DNA of 64,000 bases from Lactobacillus sp. S2-2 (GCF_021698855.1 NZ_WWFA01000011.1:124001-188000); one strand, 5' to 3'. Shown: positions 1 to 8,827, counted from the first letter of the stretch. Numbers and translations: made by a program. Notes: generated by a model not told the origin, from the letters alone.

Positions 1-226
1 TTATTTAAATAAGCAAAATAGTAGTAATTATTTAGAAGTCAATAAATTAAATTTGCTGAGAAGATATCTAATTATTTCAAAGACACGGGATGATTATTCT
101 ATTGAAATAACTTCTAATATTATAGAAGATGAATTTCTTATAGAAGGTTACAAGGCAATTATAACTAAAGAGATAGATCTAAATAAAATAAAAATTAAAA
201 ATTTAAAAGTATATCCAATTGAATAA
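1..226 (+). CDS. C-terminal part of an unidentified protein
   Basis: The window opens inside a reading frame (codons from base 2) with no stop until TAA at 224-226. It gives the last 74 residues of a protein that ends in KVYPIE. The piece is rich in Lys, Ile, Asn and Glu and has no membrane segment or motif that I recognise. It lies 14 bases before the preferred metI start, and the metI SD sequence overlaps its stop codon, so it is probably the promoter-proximal gene of the same operon. Its product cannot be named from this fragment. Confidence 0.6.
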   Translation, partial: YLNKQNSSNYLEVNKLNLLRRYLIISKTRDDYSIEITSNIIEDEFLIEGYKAIITKEIDLNKIKIKNLKVYPIE

Positions 227-240
227 AGGAGATGGTTAAA

Positions 241-1359
241 ATGTGTTCCAATGATAGAAGGATTGATACAATTTTAGCTCAAGCTGGTAATCGAGTTGAT
301 CAAGAAACTGGAGCAATTTCAATGCCGTTATATTTTTCAACAGCCTTCAGACATCAAGGATTGGGTGAATCAACTGGATATGATTATTCTAGAATGAATG
401 AACCAACACGAAAAGAGTTAGAAAAAGTGTTGGCAATTATGGAAAACGGAAGTCATGCATTTGCTGTAACTTCTGGAATGGCAGCAATTCAACTTGTCTT
501 TACCCAATTTAAAATGAATGATCATATAATTATTTCAGATGATTTATATGGAGGATCGTATCGTTTCTTTGATTTGTTAAAAAGTAATTATCATTTGAAA
601 TTTAGTAAATGGGATGGTAAAAACTATGAAAAATTAGAGACGATGATTAATGAGTATAATCCTAAGGCAGTATGGATTGAGACACCATCTAATCCATTAA
701 TGAAAGAAATTGATATTCAAAAAACGGCACAGATTGTTCATCATAATGAAGCTCAATTAATCGTAGATAATACATTCTATACACCATTGATTCAAAAACC
801 ATTAAATTTAGGTGCAGATATTGTTGTACATAGTGCTACTAAATATTTATCTGGACACAATGATTTACTTTCAGGAGTTGTAGTTTGTAAAAATGAAAAA
901 ATAGCTGAAGTATTAAATTATAATTTAGTTACAATTGGCTCTAATTTAGCACCATTTGATTCATGGTTATTAATCAGAAGTTTGAAAACTTTACCTTTAA
1001 GATTAGAAAAGCAACAAAACAATGCACAAAAATTAGTAGACAATTTACGTCAACAAAAATATATTAGTAATGTATTATATCCTGGCAAAGGTGGAATGAT
1101 TAGTGCTTATTTTACGCAAGAAATTAATGTTGACAAATTTTTGAGGAGCTTGTCAGTATTTTCATTTGCTGAAAGCTTAGGTGGTACAGAGAGTTTAATT
1201 ACTGTTCCAGCAATTCAAACACATGCAAATTTGAGTGATGAAGAAAAAATTAAGACAGGAATAACTAATAACTTAATTAGAATTTCATGTGGGGTTGAAA
1301 ATGAGAAAGATTTGATTCATGATTTTAATCAAGCACTAAGTGAATCTAAATTATTATGA
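241..1359 (+). CDS. metI: MetI-type cystathionine gamma-synthase / O-acetylhomoserine thiolyase
   Basis: PLP enzyme of the Cys/Met metabolism (fold type I) family that joins an activated homoserine with cysteine or sulfide in methionine synthesis. It is 372 aa, close to Bacillus MetI (about 373 aa), and shares its signatures: AQAGNR near the N-terminus, [15 protein letters not shown], and the PLP lysine near residue 201 in [12 protein letters not shown]. The downstream APFDSWLL and LYPGKGGM motifs also resemble MetI more than MetC. I chose ATG 241 over ATG 232 because the SD sequence AAAGGAG (225-231) touches ATG 232 but sits nine bases before 241. It overlaps the upstream end of the metC reading frame and is clearly its operon partner. 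Which acyl-homoserine it uses cannot be read from the sequence. Confidence 0.9.
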   Translation: MCSNDRRIDTILAQAGNRVDQETGAISMPLYFSTAFRHQGLGESTGYDYSRMNEPTRKELEKVLAIMENGSHAFAVTSGMAAIQLVFTQFKMNDHIIISDDLYGGSYRFFDLLKSNYHLKFSKWDGKNYEKLETMINEYNPKAVWIETPSNPLMKEIDIQKTAQIVHHNEAQLIVDNTFYTPLIQKPLNLGADIVVHSATKYLSGHNDLLSGVVVCKNEKIAEVLNYNLVTIGSNLAPFDSWLLIRSLKTLPLRLEKQQNNAQKLVDNLRQQKYISNVLYPGKGGMISAYFTQEINVDKFLRSLSVFSFAESLGGTESLITVPAIQTHANLSDEEKIKTGITNNLIRISCGVENEKDLIHDFNQALSESKLL

Positions 1360-1375
1360 ACTAGGAGAAAATTAT

Positions 1376-2542
1376 ATGACCAAAAATAGTTTTTCAGATA
1401 TGACTAAAGCAATTAAATCAACAACCAAACCAAATAAAGAAACAGGAGCAGTTAATCCATCAGTTGAAATGTCTTCAACCTTTGAACAAAAAGATTTTGA
1501 TAATTTTGGTAAGTGGGATTATTCAAGGAGTGGGAATCCTACAAGAGATGTTTTAGAAGAAAGCATTGCAGAATTAGAAAATGGATCTAGAGGATTTGCT
1601 TTTGCAACTGGTATGGCAGCAATTTCGACAGCTTTATTAACCCTGAATCAAGGTGATCATATTATTTTAACGGAAAATGTTTATGGTGGAACCTTTAGAT
1701 TAGTAACCCAAGTACTAGTTAAATATGGGATTGAATATGATTTTGTTAATTTAAGTGATAATAAGGCATTAAAAACTGCATTTAAAGAGAATACAAAAGT
1801 TGTTTATGCAGAAACTCCTTCAAATCCAACTTTACAAATAACTAATATTAAAGAAGTTGCTGAAATTGCTCATCAAAATAATGCAAAGCTATTTGTTGAT
1901 AACACATTTATGACTCCAATGTTACAAAAACCATTAGATTTTGGTGCTGACTTGGTAGTACATAGTGGGACTAAATTTTTAGCAGGTCATAGTGATATTT
2001 TGGCGGGATTAATTGTTACTAAAGATGAAAAATTAGGTGACCAAGTTTACTTTTTACAAAATTCAATGGGTGCAACATTGGGAGTTTCGGATTGCTTTTT
2101 ACTTTTACGCGGTATTAAAACATTAGGTGTAAGGATGGAAAAAGAATCTCAAAGTGCATTGCAACTTGCAAATTGGTTAGAAAAACAATCAATAGTTAAG
2201 AAAGTATATTATCCAGAATTAAATTCTTTTGAAGGACATAACATTCACAATCAACAAGCTAAATCAGGAGGCGCAGTTCTTTCATTTGATTTAGGAAGTG
2301 AAGATCATGTTAGAAAGCTAGTTGATAATATTAAAATTCCAATTTTTTCTGTTTCACTTGGAGCAGTTGAATCGATTATTTCTTATCCACCTAAAATGTC
2401 ACATGCCGAAATGGATCGAAATGAAAGATATGAACGAGGCATTACGGATGGATTGATTAGATTATCAGTTGGTTTAGAAGATATTGATGATTTAATAGAA
2501 GATTTAAAAAATTCATTTACAGAAATAGAAAAAGATCTCTAA
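1376..2542 (+). CDS. metC: Cystathionine beta-lyase (MetC type)
   Basis: PLP-dependent lyase that cleaves cystathionine to homocysteine, pyruvate and ammonia, the step after MetI. It is 388 aa, against about 390 aa for Bacillus MetC. Matching signatures are WDYSRSGNPTR, FATGMAAIS, VDNTFMTP, the PLP lysine near residue 200 in HSGTKFLAGHSD, and VSLGAVESIISYP at the substrate end. The ATG at 1376 has AGGAG eight bases upstream; an in-frame GTG at 1340 inside metI has no such site. The arrangement mirrors the metI-metC pair of Bacillus. The stop codon lies inside the hairpin of a shared terminator. Lyases of this family can also act on cystine or cysteine, so a side role in sulfur-compound production is possible. 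Confidence 0.9.
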   Translation: MTKNSFSDMTKAIKSTTKPNKETGAVNPSVEMSSTFEQKDFDNFGKWDYSRSGNPTRDVLEESIAELENGSRGFAFATGMAAISTALLTLNQGDHIILTENVYGGTFRLVTQVLVKYGIEYDFVNLSDNKALKTAFKENTKVVYAETPSNPTLQITNIKEVAEIAHQNNAKLFVDNTFMTPMLQKPLDFGADLVVHSGTKFLAGHSDILAGLIVTKDEKLGDQVYFLQNSMGATLGVSDCFLLLRGIKTLGVRMEKESQSALQLANWLEKQSIVKKVYYPELNSFEGHNIHNQQAKSGGAVLSFDLGSEDHVRKLVDNIKIPIFSVSLGAVESIISYPPKMSHAEMDRNERYERGITDGLIRLSVGLEDIDDLIEDLKNSFTEIEKDL

Positions 2543-2557
2543 TTAGAGATCTTTTTT
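2529..2557. terminator. Bidirectional terminator between metC and the antiporter gene
   Basis: A perfect inverted repeat, AGATCTCT-AATT-AGAGATCT (2533-2552), is flanked by A-runs on the left and T-runs on the right, so it can end transcription from both convergent genes. Both stop codons fall in its loop region. Confidence 0.85.
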
Positions 2558-3682
2558 ATTATTTAATTTAATTAAAATTGGAGAAATAATAGTTGTTAAA
2601 ACAATTGTCATAATGATAACTGAATAAATATCTCTAGTTATTAAGTTTGAACTTACACCAATTTGAGCAATAATTAGAGCCATTTCACCACGAGAAATCA
2701 TGCCTATTCCAACTAAATTAGCATCATTAAAATTTAGTCCAGTTAATTTTGCACCTAATCCACTACCAATCCATTTAGTTATAATTGCTAAAATTGTCAT
2801 TATAATTAAAATATTCCAGTCATTTAAAATACCATCAAATTTTATTTCTAATCCAATTGAAACAAAGAAGATAGGAATAAAAAAATTGTATCCAATTTGT
2901 TCAATATTATTAGTAATATTTTTTACATTAAATACTTTAGAAATGGATAATCCAGCAAAAAATGCTCCTAGTACAGTACTTAAACTAACTAAATCAGCTA
3001 AAAAGGACATTCCTAAACACAATGATAATGCGGTAATTGTTGAAAAGTAGGTATAATTAAATTTTTGAACTAATTGCATTAACTTTGGTCCAATAAACTT
3101 TACAACAAACATTATAAAGATTAAGAAGATTATTTGTATAAGAAAAGTAATCCAGATATTTTGTGAGTTATTTTTTGATCCAAAAATTGAATTAAATGAA
3201 CTTAGTAAAACTATCGAAATAATATCATCAACAATTGCTGCACCTAAAATAGTAATTCCCGCAATTGAATCTAATTTTTTATATTCTTTTAAAACCTCAA
3301 CAGTTATTGAAACTGAAGTAGCTGAAAAAATAATTCCAAGGAAAATAGCATCTTCAAATTTTAAATTTATAAATTCTCCATAAATGAAAAAAATAAATAA
3401 TGGTAGAATTACCCCTAACATTCCAACAAGTAATGATGGCTTAAAAAATTTTTTTAATTTATCAATATCACATTCAATACCAGCTAAGAACATTAGTAGA
3501 ATAACTCCAATTCCACTGAAAGTTGATAAAGAATGTTGATTTACTAAGTTGAATAATCCTGGTCCAAGAATTATACCAGATACTATTTGTCCAACTACAA
3601 TGGGTAATCCTATTTTTTTCCCTAGTTGTCCCATAATTAACGATATGAATAGAACTAAAAAAAGTGTTCCTAATATTTCCAT
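2543..3682 (-). CDS. CPA2-family Na+(K+)/H+ antiporter, NapA-like
   Basis: Integral membrane cation:proton antiporter of 379 aa with about 12-13 hydrophobic helices, the size of Enterococcus NapA. The ion-binding site is visible: an unwound TSVSIT segment near residue 122 and the paired aspartates of AAIVDDIIS near residues 152-153. The Asp-Asp form is typical of electrogenic exchangers, whereas Asn-Asp marks the electroneutral group. I chose the ATG at 3682 because GGAGG stands five bases upstream; the frame can be extended to a TTG at 3694 but that would include the SD sequence. A hairpin with eight Ts lies directly before this SD sequence (see separate entry). Likely role: sodium or potassium expulsion and pH balance. 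The exact ion is inferred, not shown. Confidence 0.88.
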   Translation of the reverse strand: MEILGTLFLVLFISLIMGQLGKKIGLPIVVGQIVSGIILGPGLFNLVNQHSLSTFSGIGVILLMFLAGIECDIDKLKKFFKPSLLVGMLGVILPLFIFFIYGEFINLKFEDAIFLGIIFSATSVSITVEVLKEYKKLDSIAGITILGAAIVDDIISIVLLSSFNSIFGSKNNSQNIWITFLIQIIFLIFIMFVVKFIGPKLMQLVQKFNYTYFSTITALSLCLGMSFLADLVSLSTVLGAFFAGLSISKVFNVKNITNNIEQIGYNFFIPIFFVSIGLEIKFDGILNDWNILIIMTILAIITKWIGSGLGAKLTGLNFNDANLVGIGMISRGEMALIIAQIGVSSNLITRDIYSVIIMTIVLTTIISPILIKLNNKKDL

Positions 3683-3692
3683 ACTTACCTCC

Positions 3693-3730
3693 AAAAAAAA
3701 GTGGAGATTGCCCTATATGACAATCTCCAC
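3693..3730 (-). promoter_or_regulatory. Terminator-like leader hairpin directly before the antiporter SD sequence
   Basis: On the minus strand a 10-bp perfect stem, GTGGAGATTG/CAATCTCCAC (arms 3721-3730 and 3701-3710, 10-nt loop), is followed at once by eight Ts and then GGAGG and the antiporter ATG. The neighbouring upstream gene is divergent, so this terminator is not ending another gene. It lies inside the antiporter's own leader and could attenuate its transcription. Confidence 0.7.
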
Positions 3731-3755
3731 TAAACTAACTATTTAATTAGTATTA

Positions 3756-3785
3756 ATTATATCATATATTTTTGTCTTATGATAA
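3756..3785 (-). promoter_or_regulatory. Candidate promoter of the antiporter gene
   Basis: Minus-strand TATAAT (3761-3756) is preceded at 18 bases by TTATCA (3785-3780). Initiation would fall near 3749, about 20 bases before the terminator-like hairpin. The -35 match is only moderate. Confidence 0.45.
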
Positions 3786-3816
3786 GTTTGAAATTAAAAG
3801 ATTGGAGTGATTTAAA

Positions 3817-4290
3817 TTGTTTAAAGTAAGAAAGATTGAAGAAAAAGATAATCAAGTAATGAAAGAAATAATTCAAAAATCATTAAAAGATTTTGATTTA
3901 GATCAACCAGGAACTAGTTATTATGATCCACAATTAAATAATTTATTCGATTTTTATAATCATGAAAACCGAGATTATTTTGTATTTGTTGATGAAGATG
4001 ATAATGCTTTAGGTGGAAGTGGATTTGATGAATATGATGGTAAAGTAGCTGAATTACAAAAAGTTTTTATTTCAAAAGAAGCAAGAGGACATAAAGCTGC
4101 TTATCAATTAATCAATCAAGTTATTAAAGCAGCAAAAGAAGATGGATATAATAAACTCTATTTAGAAACTAGTAGTCGATTGAAGGCAGCAGTTCATGTC
4201 TATGAAAAAATGGGATTTAAAAAATTAGATGGTCCACTAAAAAATGCAAATCATAGTCTAATGAATCTATTTTATATTAAAGATATTTAA
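3817..4290 (+). CDS. GNAT-family N-acetyltransferase
   Basis: Cytoplasmic acetyl-CoA-dependent acetyltransferase of 157 aa with the usual GNAT order: an N-terminal strand and helix (KVRKIEEKDNQ), a central beta region (ALGGSGF), the acetyl-CoA loop around KVFISKEARGHKAAYQL (residues about 86-103) and a C-terminal YEKMGFKKL. The pyrophosphate loop ARGHKAA departs a little from the usual R/Q-x-x-G-x-G/A. It starts with TTG at 3817, with GGAG nine bases upstream and no better start nearby. The gene is single and divergent from the antiporter. The substrate is unknown. Confidence 0.75.
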   Translation: MFKVRKIEEKDNQVMKEIIQKSLKDFDLDQPGTSYYDPQLNNLFDFYNHENRDYFVFVDEDDNALGGSGFDEYDGKVAELQKVFISKEARGHKAAYQLINQVIKAAKEDGYNKLYLETSSRLKAAVHVYEKMGFKKLDGPLKNANHSLMNLFYIKDI

Positions 4291-4366
4291 AAATTAAACT
4301 TATTTAAAGAAATTATTTGTGTTATATTTAACATTGTCAACTTTTTAAGTGAAAGGGAATGTAAAT

Positions 4367-5239
4367 ATGAATATAATAATTGGATTATTACCTGCTTTAC
4401 TTTGGGGAGTAGGACCACTTCTTGCCTCCAAAATTGGTGGTAAAGCAATTAATCAACTAGTTGGTGCTGCTTATGGACAATTTTTGGTTGGAATTGTAAT
4501 TTACTTGTTCACAAGACCACAAATTAGTTTTTATGATTTTCTTTGGCCATTTCTTGGAGGAGCTGCTTGGTCTGTTGCCCAGCTTTTCCAATTTATGTCA
4601 TTTGAAAAAATGAACGTTTCTACTGCAATGCCAATTTCTACTGGTTTACAGTTAATTGAAATACCACTTGCTGGTGTTATTTTCTGGGGTGATTGGGGAT
4701 CTCCAGAAGCTAAATTACTTGGATTTATGAGTATTGGTTTATTAATTATTGGAACTTGTTTTACATCATTTAAAGATGGAACAGTTGAAAGACCTAAAAT
4801 GGATTATAAATCTGGATTAACATTACTAATTGTTGGTTCATTCGGATATACTGCTTGTTCTGTTTTTCCAAATATAACTCATGTTTCAGGATTAGTTGGA
4901 TTGATGCCACAAACTCTTGGAATGGGCTTAGGTGGATTAATTTTAGGATTATTTATGCAAATTAAAGATAAAGAAAAAGTATTATTTACAAACTTTACCT
5001 TAAAATCAATTATTATAGGTCTTGCTGGAGGATTAGGAACTTTGGCATATTTAACATCATTAAATCTTAATGGAGTTGCAAATGCATTCCCATTAACACA
5101 AATGAATGTTGTAGTTTCAACAATTGGTGGAATTTTAATCCTAAAAGAAAGAAAAAACAAAAAAGAACTTACTTTCACATTACTTGGTCTTGGTTTAATT
5201 ATCGTGGCTGCAGTTATAATTGGTGGATTAAGTAAATAA
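4367..5239 (+). CDS. GRP-family sugar permease (GlcU/RbsU type)
   Basis: Membrane transporter of 290 aa with about ten hydrophobic helices, the fold and length of the glucose/ribose uptake (GRP) family in the drug/metabolite transporter superfamily. Characteristic stretches are the N-terminal LLPALLWGVGPLLASKIGG, WSVAQLFQFMSF, STGLQLIEIPLAGV and the late LTQMNVVVSTIGGI. Such permeases take up glucose or ribose by proton symport without phosphorylation. The ATG at 4367 has AAAGGGA eight bases upstream; a GTG at 4349 lies before the SD sequence. The gene stands alone with its own terminator. Whether the substrate is glucose, ribose or another sugar cannot be decided here. Confidence 0.82.
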   Translation: MNIIIGLLPALLWGVGPLLASKIGGKAINQLVGAAYGQFLVGIVIYLFTRPQISFYDFLWPFLGGAAWSVAQLFQFMSFEKMNVSTAMPISTGLQLIEIPLAGVIFWGDWGSPEAKLLGFMSIGLLIIGTCFTSFKDGTVERPKMDYKSGLTLLIVGSFGYTACSVFPNITHVSGLVGLMPQTLGMGLGGLILGLFMQIKDKEKVLFTNFTLKSIIIGLAGGLGTLAYLTSLNLNGVANAFPLTQMNVVVSTIGGILILKERKNKKELTFTLLGLGLIIVAAVIIGGLSK

Positions 5240-5271
5240 AAGATGTTTGTTTTAAACAAACATCTTTTTTA
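5238..5271 (+). terminator. Terminator of the sugar permease gene
   Basis: AAAGATGTTTG pairs with CAAACATCTTT around a short loop, followed by TTTTTT. It overlaps the stop codon of the permease gene. Confidence 0.85.
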
Positions 5272-5381
5272 TTTGTGGTTTTTTTATTAAATTTTAGTCT
5301 ATGGAATACCTTTTATAATGATAATTATTTAAAATAATAGTATAATAACTTAAAATTATTTTTAAAACAGGAGGGATCTAA

Positions 5382-5435
5382 TTGGATAGTGACTCGTTTT
5401 ATTATGAGCCGGTACATTATTTTCTTATAATATAA
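5382..5435 (+). CDS. 17-codon leader ORF before the P-type ATPase gene
   Basis: A TTG codon at 5382 follows a strong SD sequence (AGGAGGG, 5369-5375) and opens a 17-codon frame encoding MDSDSFYYEPVHYFLII, ending with TAA at 5433-5435. It lies 56 bases before the ATPase start. The peptide begins with alternating Asp and Ser and carries Glu-Pro in its middle. Acidic or Pro-rich short leader peptides in front of cation-ATPase genes are known from enterobacteria (MgtL), where they sense cytoplasmic Mg2+ or proline. No homology is claimed; only position, SD strength and composition suggest a regulatory leader. No terminator hairpin is visible between it and the ATPase gene. Confidence 0.5.
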   Translation: MDSDSFYYEPVHYFLII

Positions 5436-5491
5436 ATTAAGTAATTGAAATTAATAAACAAATACTTATATTTATATAGAAGGAAGATAAA

Positions 5492-8152
5492 ATGAATACA
5501 AAAAAAGATTTTCAATTAACAGAAGACGAATTATTAAAAAAATATAATATAAAAGAAATTGAACAAGGAATTTCCAATCATCAAGCACAAGAAAAGTTAA
5601 GAGTGAATGGATTAAATAAAATTGAATCGCAAAGGACTCCTAAATGGAAGTTATTTTTATCACAATTCAATAATTTAATTACTTATATTCTTATTTTTGC
5701 AGCTTTGATTACTTTATTTTTACAACATATTTCAGATTCAATTATCATTGCAATCGTAGTTGTTGTTAATGTATTGATAGGGTATTATCAAGAATCTAAT
5801 GCGTCAGACGCGTTAGAAAAAATTAAAGATATGTTATCAACAACGGCTACTGTTTATCGTGATGGCACTAGACAAGATATTCCAGCTGAAGAAGTTGTTG
5901 TTGGTGATGTGGTATTTATTGAAGCAGGAGATAATGTTCCAGCGGATTTAAGATTGGTAGAAGTCGATAATTTAACAATCCAAGAATCTGCTTTAACGGG
6001 AGAATCTGATTCAGTAGAAAAGACTACTGAAAAATTAGATGATAGTAGTTTATCTACTGGTGATAAAACTAATTCTGCCTTTGCATCAACTTCAGTAACT
6101 GGAGGTAGTGGGATTGGAATTGTTACAGATACTGGTTCTACCACTGAAATTGGTAAAATATCTGTTGATGTTGGAAATACTAAGAGTAGAAAAACTCCAT
6201 TAATGAAAGAATTAGATGGATTAGGGAAAGGAATTTCTTATTTAATTATTGGAGTTTCAATTGCACTATTTATTTTTGGTTTATATTTACAAATTTATTC
6301 ATTACCGGTACTTGCTTTAGCAATTGTAACGATGATTGTTGGTGCTTTACCTGAAGGATTACCAGCAACAACTTCTGTAGTTCTTGCATTAGGTGTTTCT
6401 GATATGGCTAAAAACAAGAATACGATTGTGAAAACATTACCTGCTGTTGAAACATTAGGTTCAGTTGATGTTATTGCAACTGATAAAACTGGTACTTTAA
6501 CTAAAAATGAAATGACCGTTAAAAATCTTATTTTAGATGATGTTTCTTATGAAGTTTCTGGTAGTGGTTACGAACCAGTAGGTAATATTAAAGGTGTTGA
6601 TAAAAATAATGAAAATAAACATTTAAAATTATTTTTAAATTCAGCTTTTCAAGCTAACGATACTGTTTTATCTAATGAGGATAATCGTTGGGAAATAAAT
6701 GGTGAACCAACTGATGGAGCTTTCTTAACTCTATTTTATAAATACTATGATTATCCATATGAACCAGATTATGAAGAAGTAGATATGCTACCTTTTGATT
6801 CTGATTATCGTTATATAGCGAAATTAGTTAAAGATGAAAATGGAAATAAAAAATTATTTATTAAAGGTTCTCCAGATAAATTATTTGAAATGGCTAAAAA
6901 TAGTAATGAAGAATTTGATTTGAAATATTGGAATGAAAAAGTTACTACTATGTCATCTCAAGGTCAACGTGTTGTTGCGGTTGGCTATAAAGATGTTGAT
7001 GATTCAGTTAATGAGATAACTCATGAGTTTTTGGAAAAGGGAATCAGTTTCTTAGGATTAGCTGGAATAATTGATCCACCAAGAGAAGAAGTTATCGATG
7101 CATTAAAAACTATGAATCAAGCTGGTGTTAATGTAAAAATGATAACTGGTGATCATCCTAAAACTGCTAAGGCAATTGGAGAAAAATTAGGATTAGCTAA
7201 AGAAATTAATGTAATTACTGGTGCTGAATTAGATGCTATGTCTGATGAAGAGTTTAAAAAAGCAGTAGTTGAAAACCAAGTATTTGCAAGAACAACACCA
7301 ACTAATAAGATGGATATTGTTAAGTTTTTGCAGGAAAATGAAAAGGTTACTGCGATGACTGGTGATGGTGTAAATGATGCACCTGCTTTAAAGCGTGCTG
7401 ATATTGGTGTAGCTATGGGAATTGAAGGTACTGATGTTGCAAAAGATTCTGCTGATATGATTTTGACAGATGATAATTTTACTACTATGTCATCAGCTAT
7501 TAAAGAAGGTCGTAGAATTTATGACAATATTAAGAAGAGTATTTTATTCTTATTACCAACTTCATTTGCTGAAGGATTAATTGTTGTATTTACAATATTG
7601 TCACAACAAGAAATGCCTTTACAGCCAAGTCAGTTATTGTGGATTAATATGGTATCTGCGATTACAATTCAATTTTCCTTTATTTTTGAACCTGCTGAAA
7701 AAGGTATTATGAAAAGAAAGCCACGTAAAAGCGGAAAAAGTTTGTTAAATAAACATGATGTTTTTCAAATGATATATGTTGCTGTCTTAATAGCATTAAT
7801 CGGGTTATTCTCATATGATTGGTTAATGGACCAAGGAGTAGGTCAGACTATTGCAAGTACAATGATGGTTAATATTGTTATTTTAGGTAAGATTTTCTAT
7901 CTATTTAATATTCGTACAAAAGAATATGCTTTATCAAATGAATTTTTTACAAATAAAAAAGCATTTTTAATTATCGGAATTATGATGTTACTTCAATTTG
8001 CATTAACATATATTCCATTTATGCAATCAGTATTTAAGACAGGTCCAATGTCAATGCTTGAATGGATAATTTCAATTGGAGCTGGAATAGTTATTTTATT
8101 AGTAACAGAATTTGATAAATTTATACGAAAACAAATAAATAAGAAAAAATAA
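5492..8152 (+). CDS. P-type cation-translocating ATPase (P2-like, HAD-IC)
   Basis: Membrane ATPase of 886 aa that moves cations using a phospho-aspartate intermediate. Domains in order: N-terminal cation-ATPase segment, actuator with TGES (about 169-172), membrane helix 4 with PEGLP (about 287), phosphorylation site DKTGT (Asp near 331), nucleotide domain with KGSP, hinge TGDGVNDAP (about 623), then the C-terminal helices. PEGLP in helix 4 resembles Ca2+ pumps, but helix 6 reads NMVSAITIQF where SERCA-type pumps have an Asn-x-x-Thr-Asp motif. The transported ion is therefore uncertain and I give no symbol. The SD sequence is GAAGGAAG before ATG 5492. Upstream lie a long AT-rich leader and a small ORF. 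Confidence 0.88.
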   Translation: MNTKKDFQLTEDELLKKYNIKEIEQGISNHQAQEKLRVNGLNKIESQRTPKWKLFLSQFNNLITYILIFAALITLFLQHISDSIIIAIVVVVNVLIGYYQESNASDALEKIKDMLSTTATVYRDGTRQDIPAEEVVVGDVVFIEAGDNVPADLRLVEVDNLTIQESALTGESDSVEKTTEKLDDSSLSTGDKTNSAFASTSVTGGSGIGIVTDTGSTTEIGKISVDVGNTKSRKTPLMKELDGLGKGISYLIIGVSIALFIFGLYLQIYSLPVLALAIVTMIVGALPEGLPATTSVVLALGVSDMAKNKNTIVKTLPAVETLGSVDVIATDKTGTLTKNEMTVKNLILDDVSYEVSGSGYEPVGNIKGVDKNNENKHLKLFLNSAFQANDTVLSNEDNRWEINGEPTDGAFLTLFYKYYDYPYEPDYEEVDMLPFDSDYRYIAKLVKDENGNKKLFIKGSPDKLFEMAKNSNEEFDLKYWNEKVTTMSSQGQRVVAVGYKDVDDSVNEITHEFLEKGISFLGLAGIIDPPREEVIDALKTMNQAGVNVKMITGDHPKTAKAIGEKLGLAKEINVITGAELDAMSDEEFKKAVVENQVFARTTPTNKMDIVKFLQENEKVTAMTGDGVNDAPALKRADIGVAMGIEGTDVAKDSADMILTDDNFTTMSSAIKEGRRIYDNIKKSILFLLPTSFAEGLIVVFTILSQQEMPLQPSQLLWINMVSAITIQFSFIFEPAEKGIMKRKPRKSGKSLLNKHDVFQMIYVAVLIALIGLFSYDWLMDQGVGQTIASTMMVNIVILGKIFYLFNIRTKEYALSNEFFTNKKAFLIIGIMMLLQFALTYIPFMQSVFKTGPMSMLEWIISIGAGIVILLVTEFDKFIRKQINKKK

Positions 8153-8178
8153 AGAGATGCTTTTAGCATCTCTTTTTA
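8151..8178 (+). terminator. Terminator of the P-type ATPase gene
   Basis: AGAGATGC (8153-8160) pairs with GCATCTCT (8166-8173) around TTTTA, followed by a T-run, directly after the stop codon. Confidence 0.88.
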
Positions 8179-8239
8179 TTAAAAAGGATTTATTTGTTTA
8201 TTTTAATGCTTTATTATATAAAAGTTAGGAGTTTTTTAT

Positions 8240-8827
8240 ATGATTAAAGATAGAGTTGTCGAATTTAAAGAGATTGAAGATAATATTAACTATGTTAATT
8301 GTAAATTTATAAATTATGACCATGATATTAATATTTCTGATGTTATTTTTGATAATTGTTTGTTTGAAGATAATGATTTTTCTGGTAGTGAATGGTTAGA
8401 TATTACTTTTAATAATATGGATTTATCAAATAAGAATTTTAATGAAAGTATTATTTATCGCAGTAAATTTAATAATTGTCGTATGACAGGAATTAGTTTA
8501 ATTGATACAAGGTTAAAAAGTGATGATTTTAGCAAATCACAATTGGATTTTTGTAATTTTAGTGGATCTAAGTTAAATGAATTAAATTTCTTTGAGTGTT
8601 CATTAAATGGAATGTTATTTCAAGAAGTGGAGCATCAAAAAAAGATTAATTTTGATAAATGTAGTTTAAATGATACTTCATTTATTAATACAAAGATGAA
8701 TCAGATTGATTTATCTACTAGCTATTTTGATAATATTGAATTATCAATTGAGTTAATTAGAGGAGTAACTATGAATTCAGCACAATTAGTTTTAATTGCT
8801 GATTATTTAGGAATTTATTTGAAATAA
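8240..8827 (+). CDS. Pentapeptide-repeat protein
   Basis: Protein of 195 aa built mostly of pentapeptide repeats of the A(D/N)LxX kind, here drifted to forms such as CLFED, NDFSG, MDLSN, KNFNE, SKFNN and CNFSG. Phe or Leu recurs every fifth residue, as expected for a right-handed quadrilateral beta-helix. There is no signal peptide or membrane segment. Qnr-like DNA mimics that protect gyrase belong to this broad fold, and lactobacilli carry similar proteins of about 200 aa, but function cannot be assigned. The ATG at 8240 has AGGAG eight bases upstream. It stands alone between two terminators. Confidence 0.8.
   Translation: MIKDRVVEFKEIEDNINYVNCKFINYDHDINISDVIFDNCLFEDNDFSGSEWLDITFNNMDLSNKNFNESIIYRSKFNNCRMTGISLIDTRLKSDDFSKSQLDFCNFSGSKLNELNFFECSLNGMLFQEVEHQKKINFDKCSLNDTSFINTKMNQIDLSTSYFDNIELSIELIRGVTMNSAQLVLIADYLGIYLK

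Noticed and set aside
1-240. SAM or methionine T-box leader before metI
   Set aside because: The space upstream is filled by an open reading frame ending 14 bases before metI; there is no T-box motif or terminator.
2700-3050. Plus-strand open frame opposite the antiporter gene
   Set aside because: It mirrors the codon pattern of the real membrane protein, has no SD sequence and no plausible protein character. Other antisense frames (for example 4879-5259, 31127-31510, 32412-32780) were rejected for the same reason.
5271-5491. Mn2+ (yybP-ykoY) or Mg2+ (M-box) riboswitch before the P-type ATPase
   Set aside because: Related Lactobacillales pumps carry yybP-ykoY leaders, but the conserved GGGGAGUA element and its partner are absent, and no M-box core is visible.
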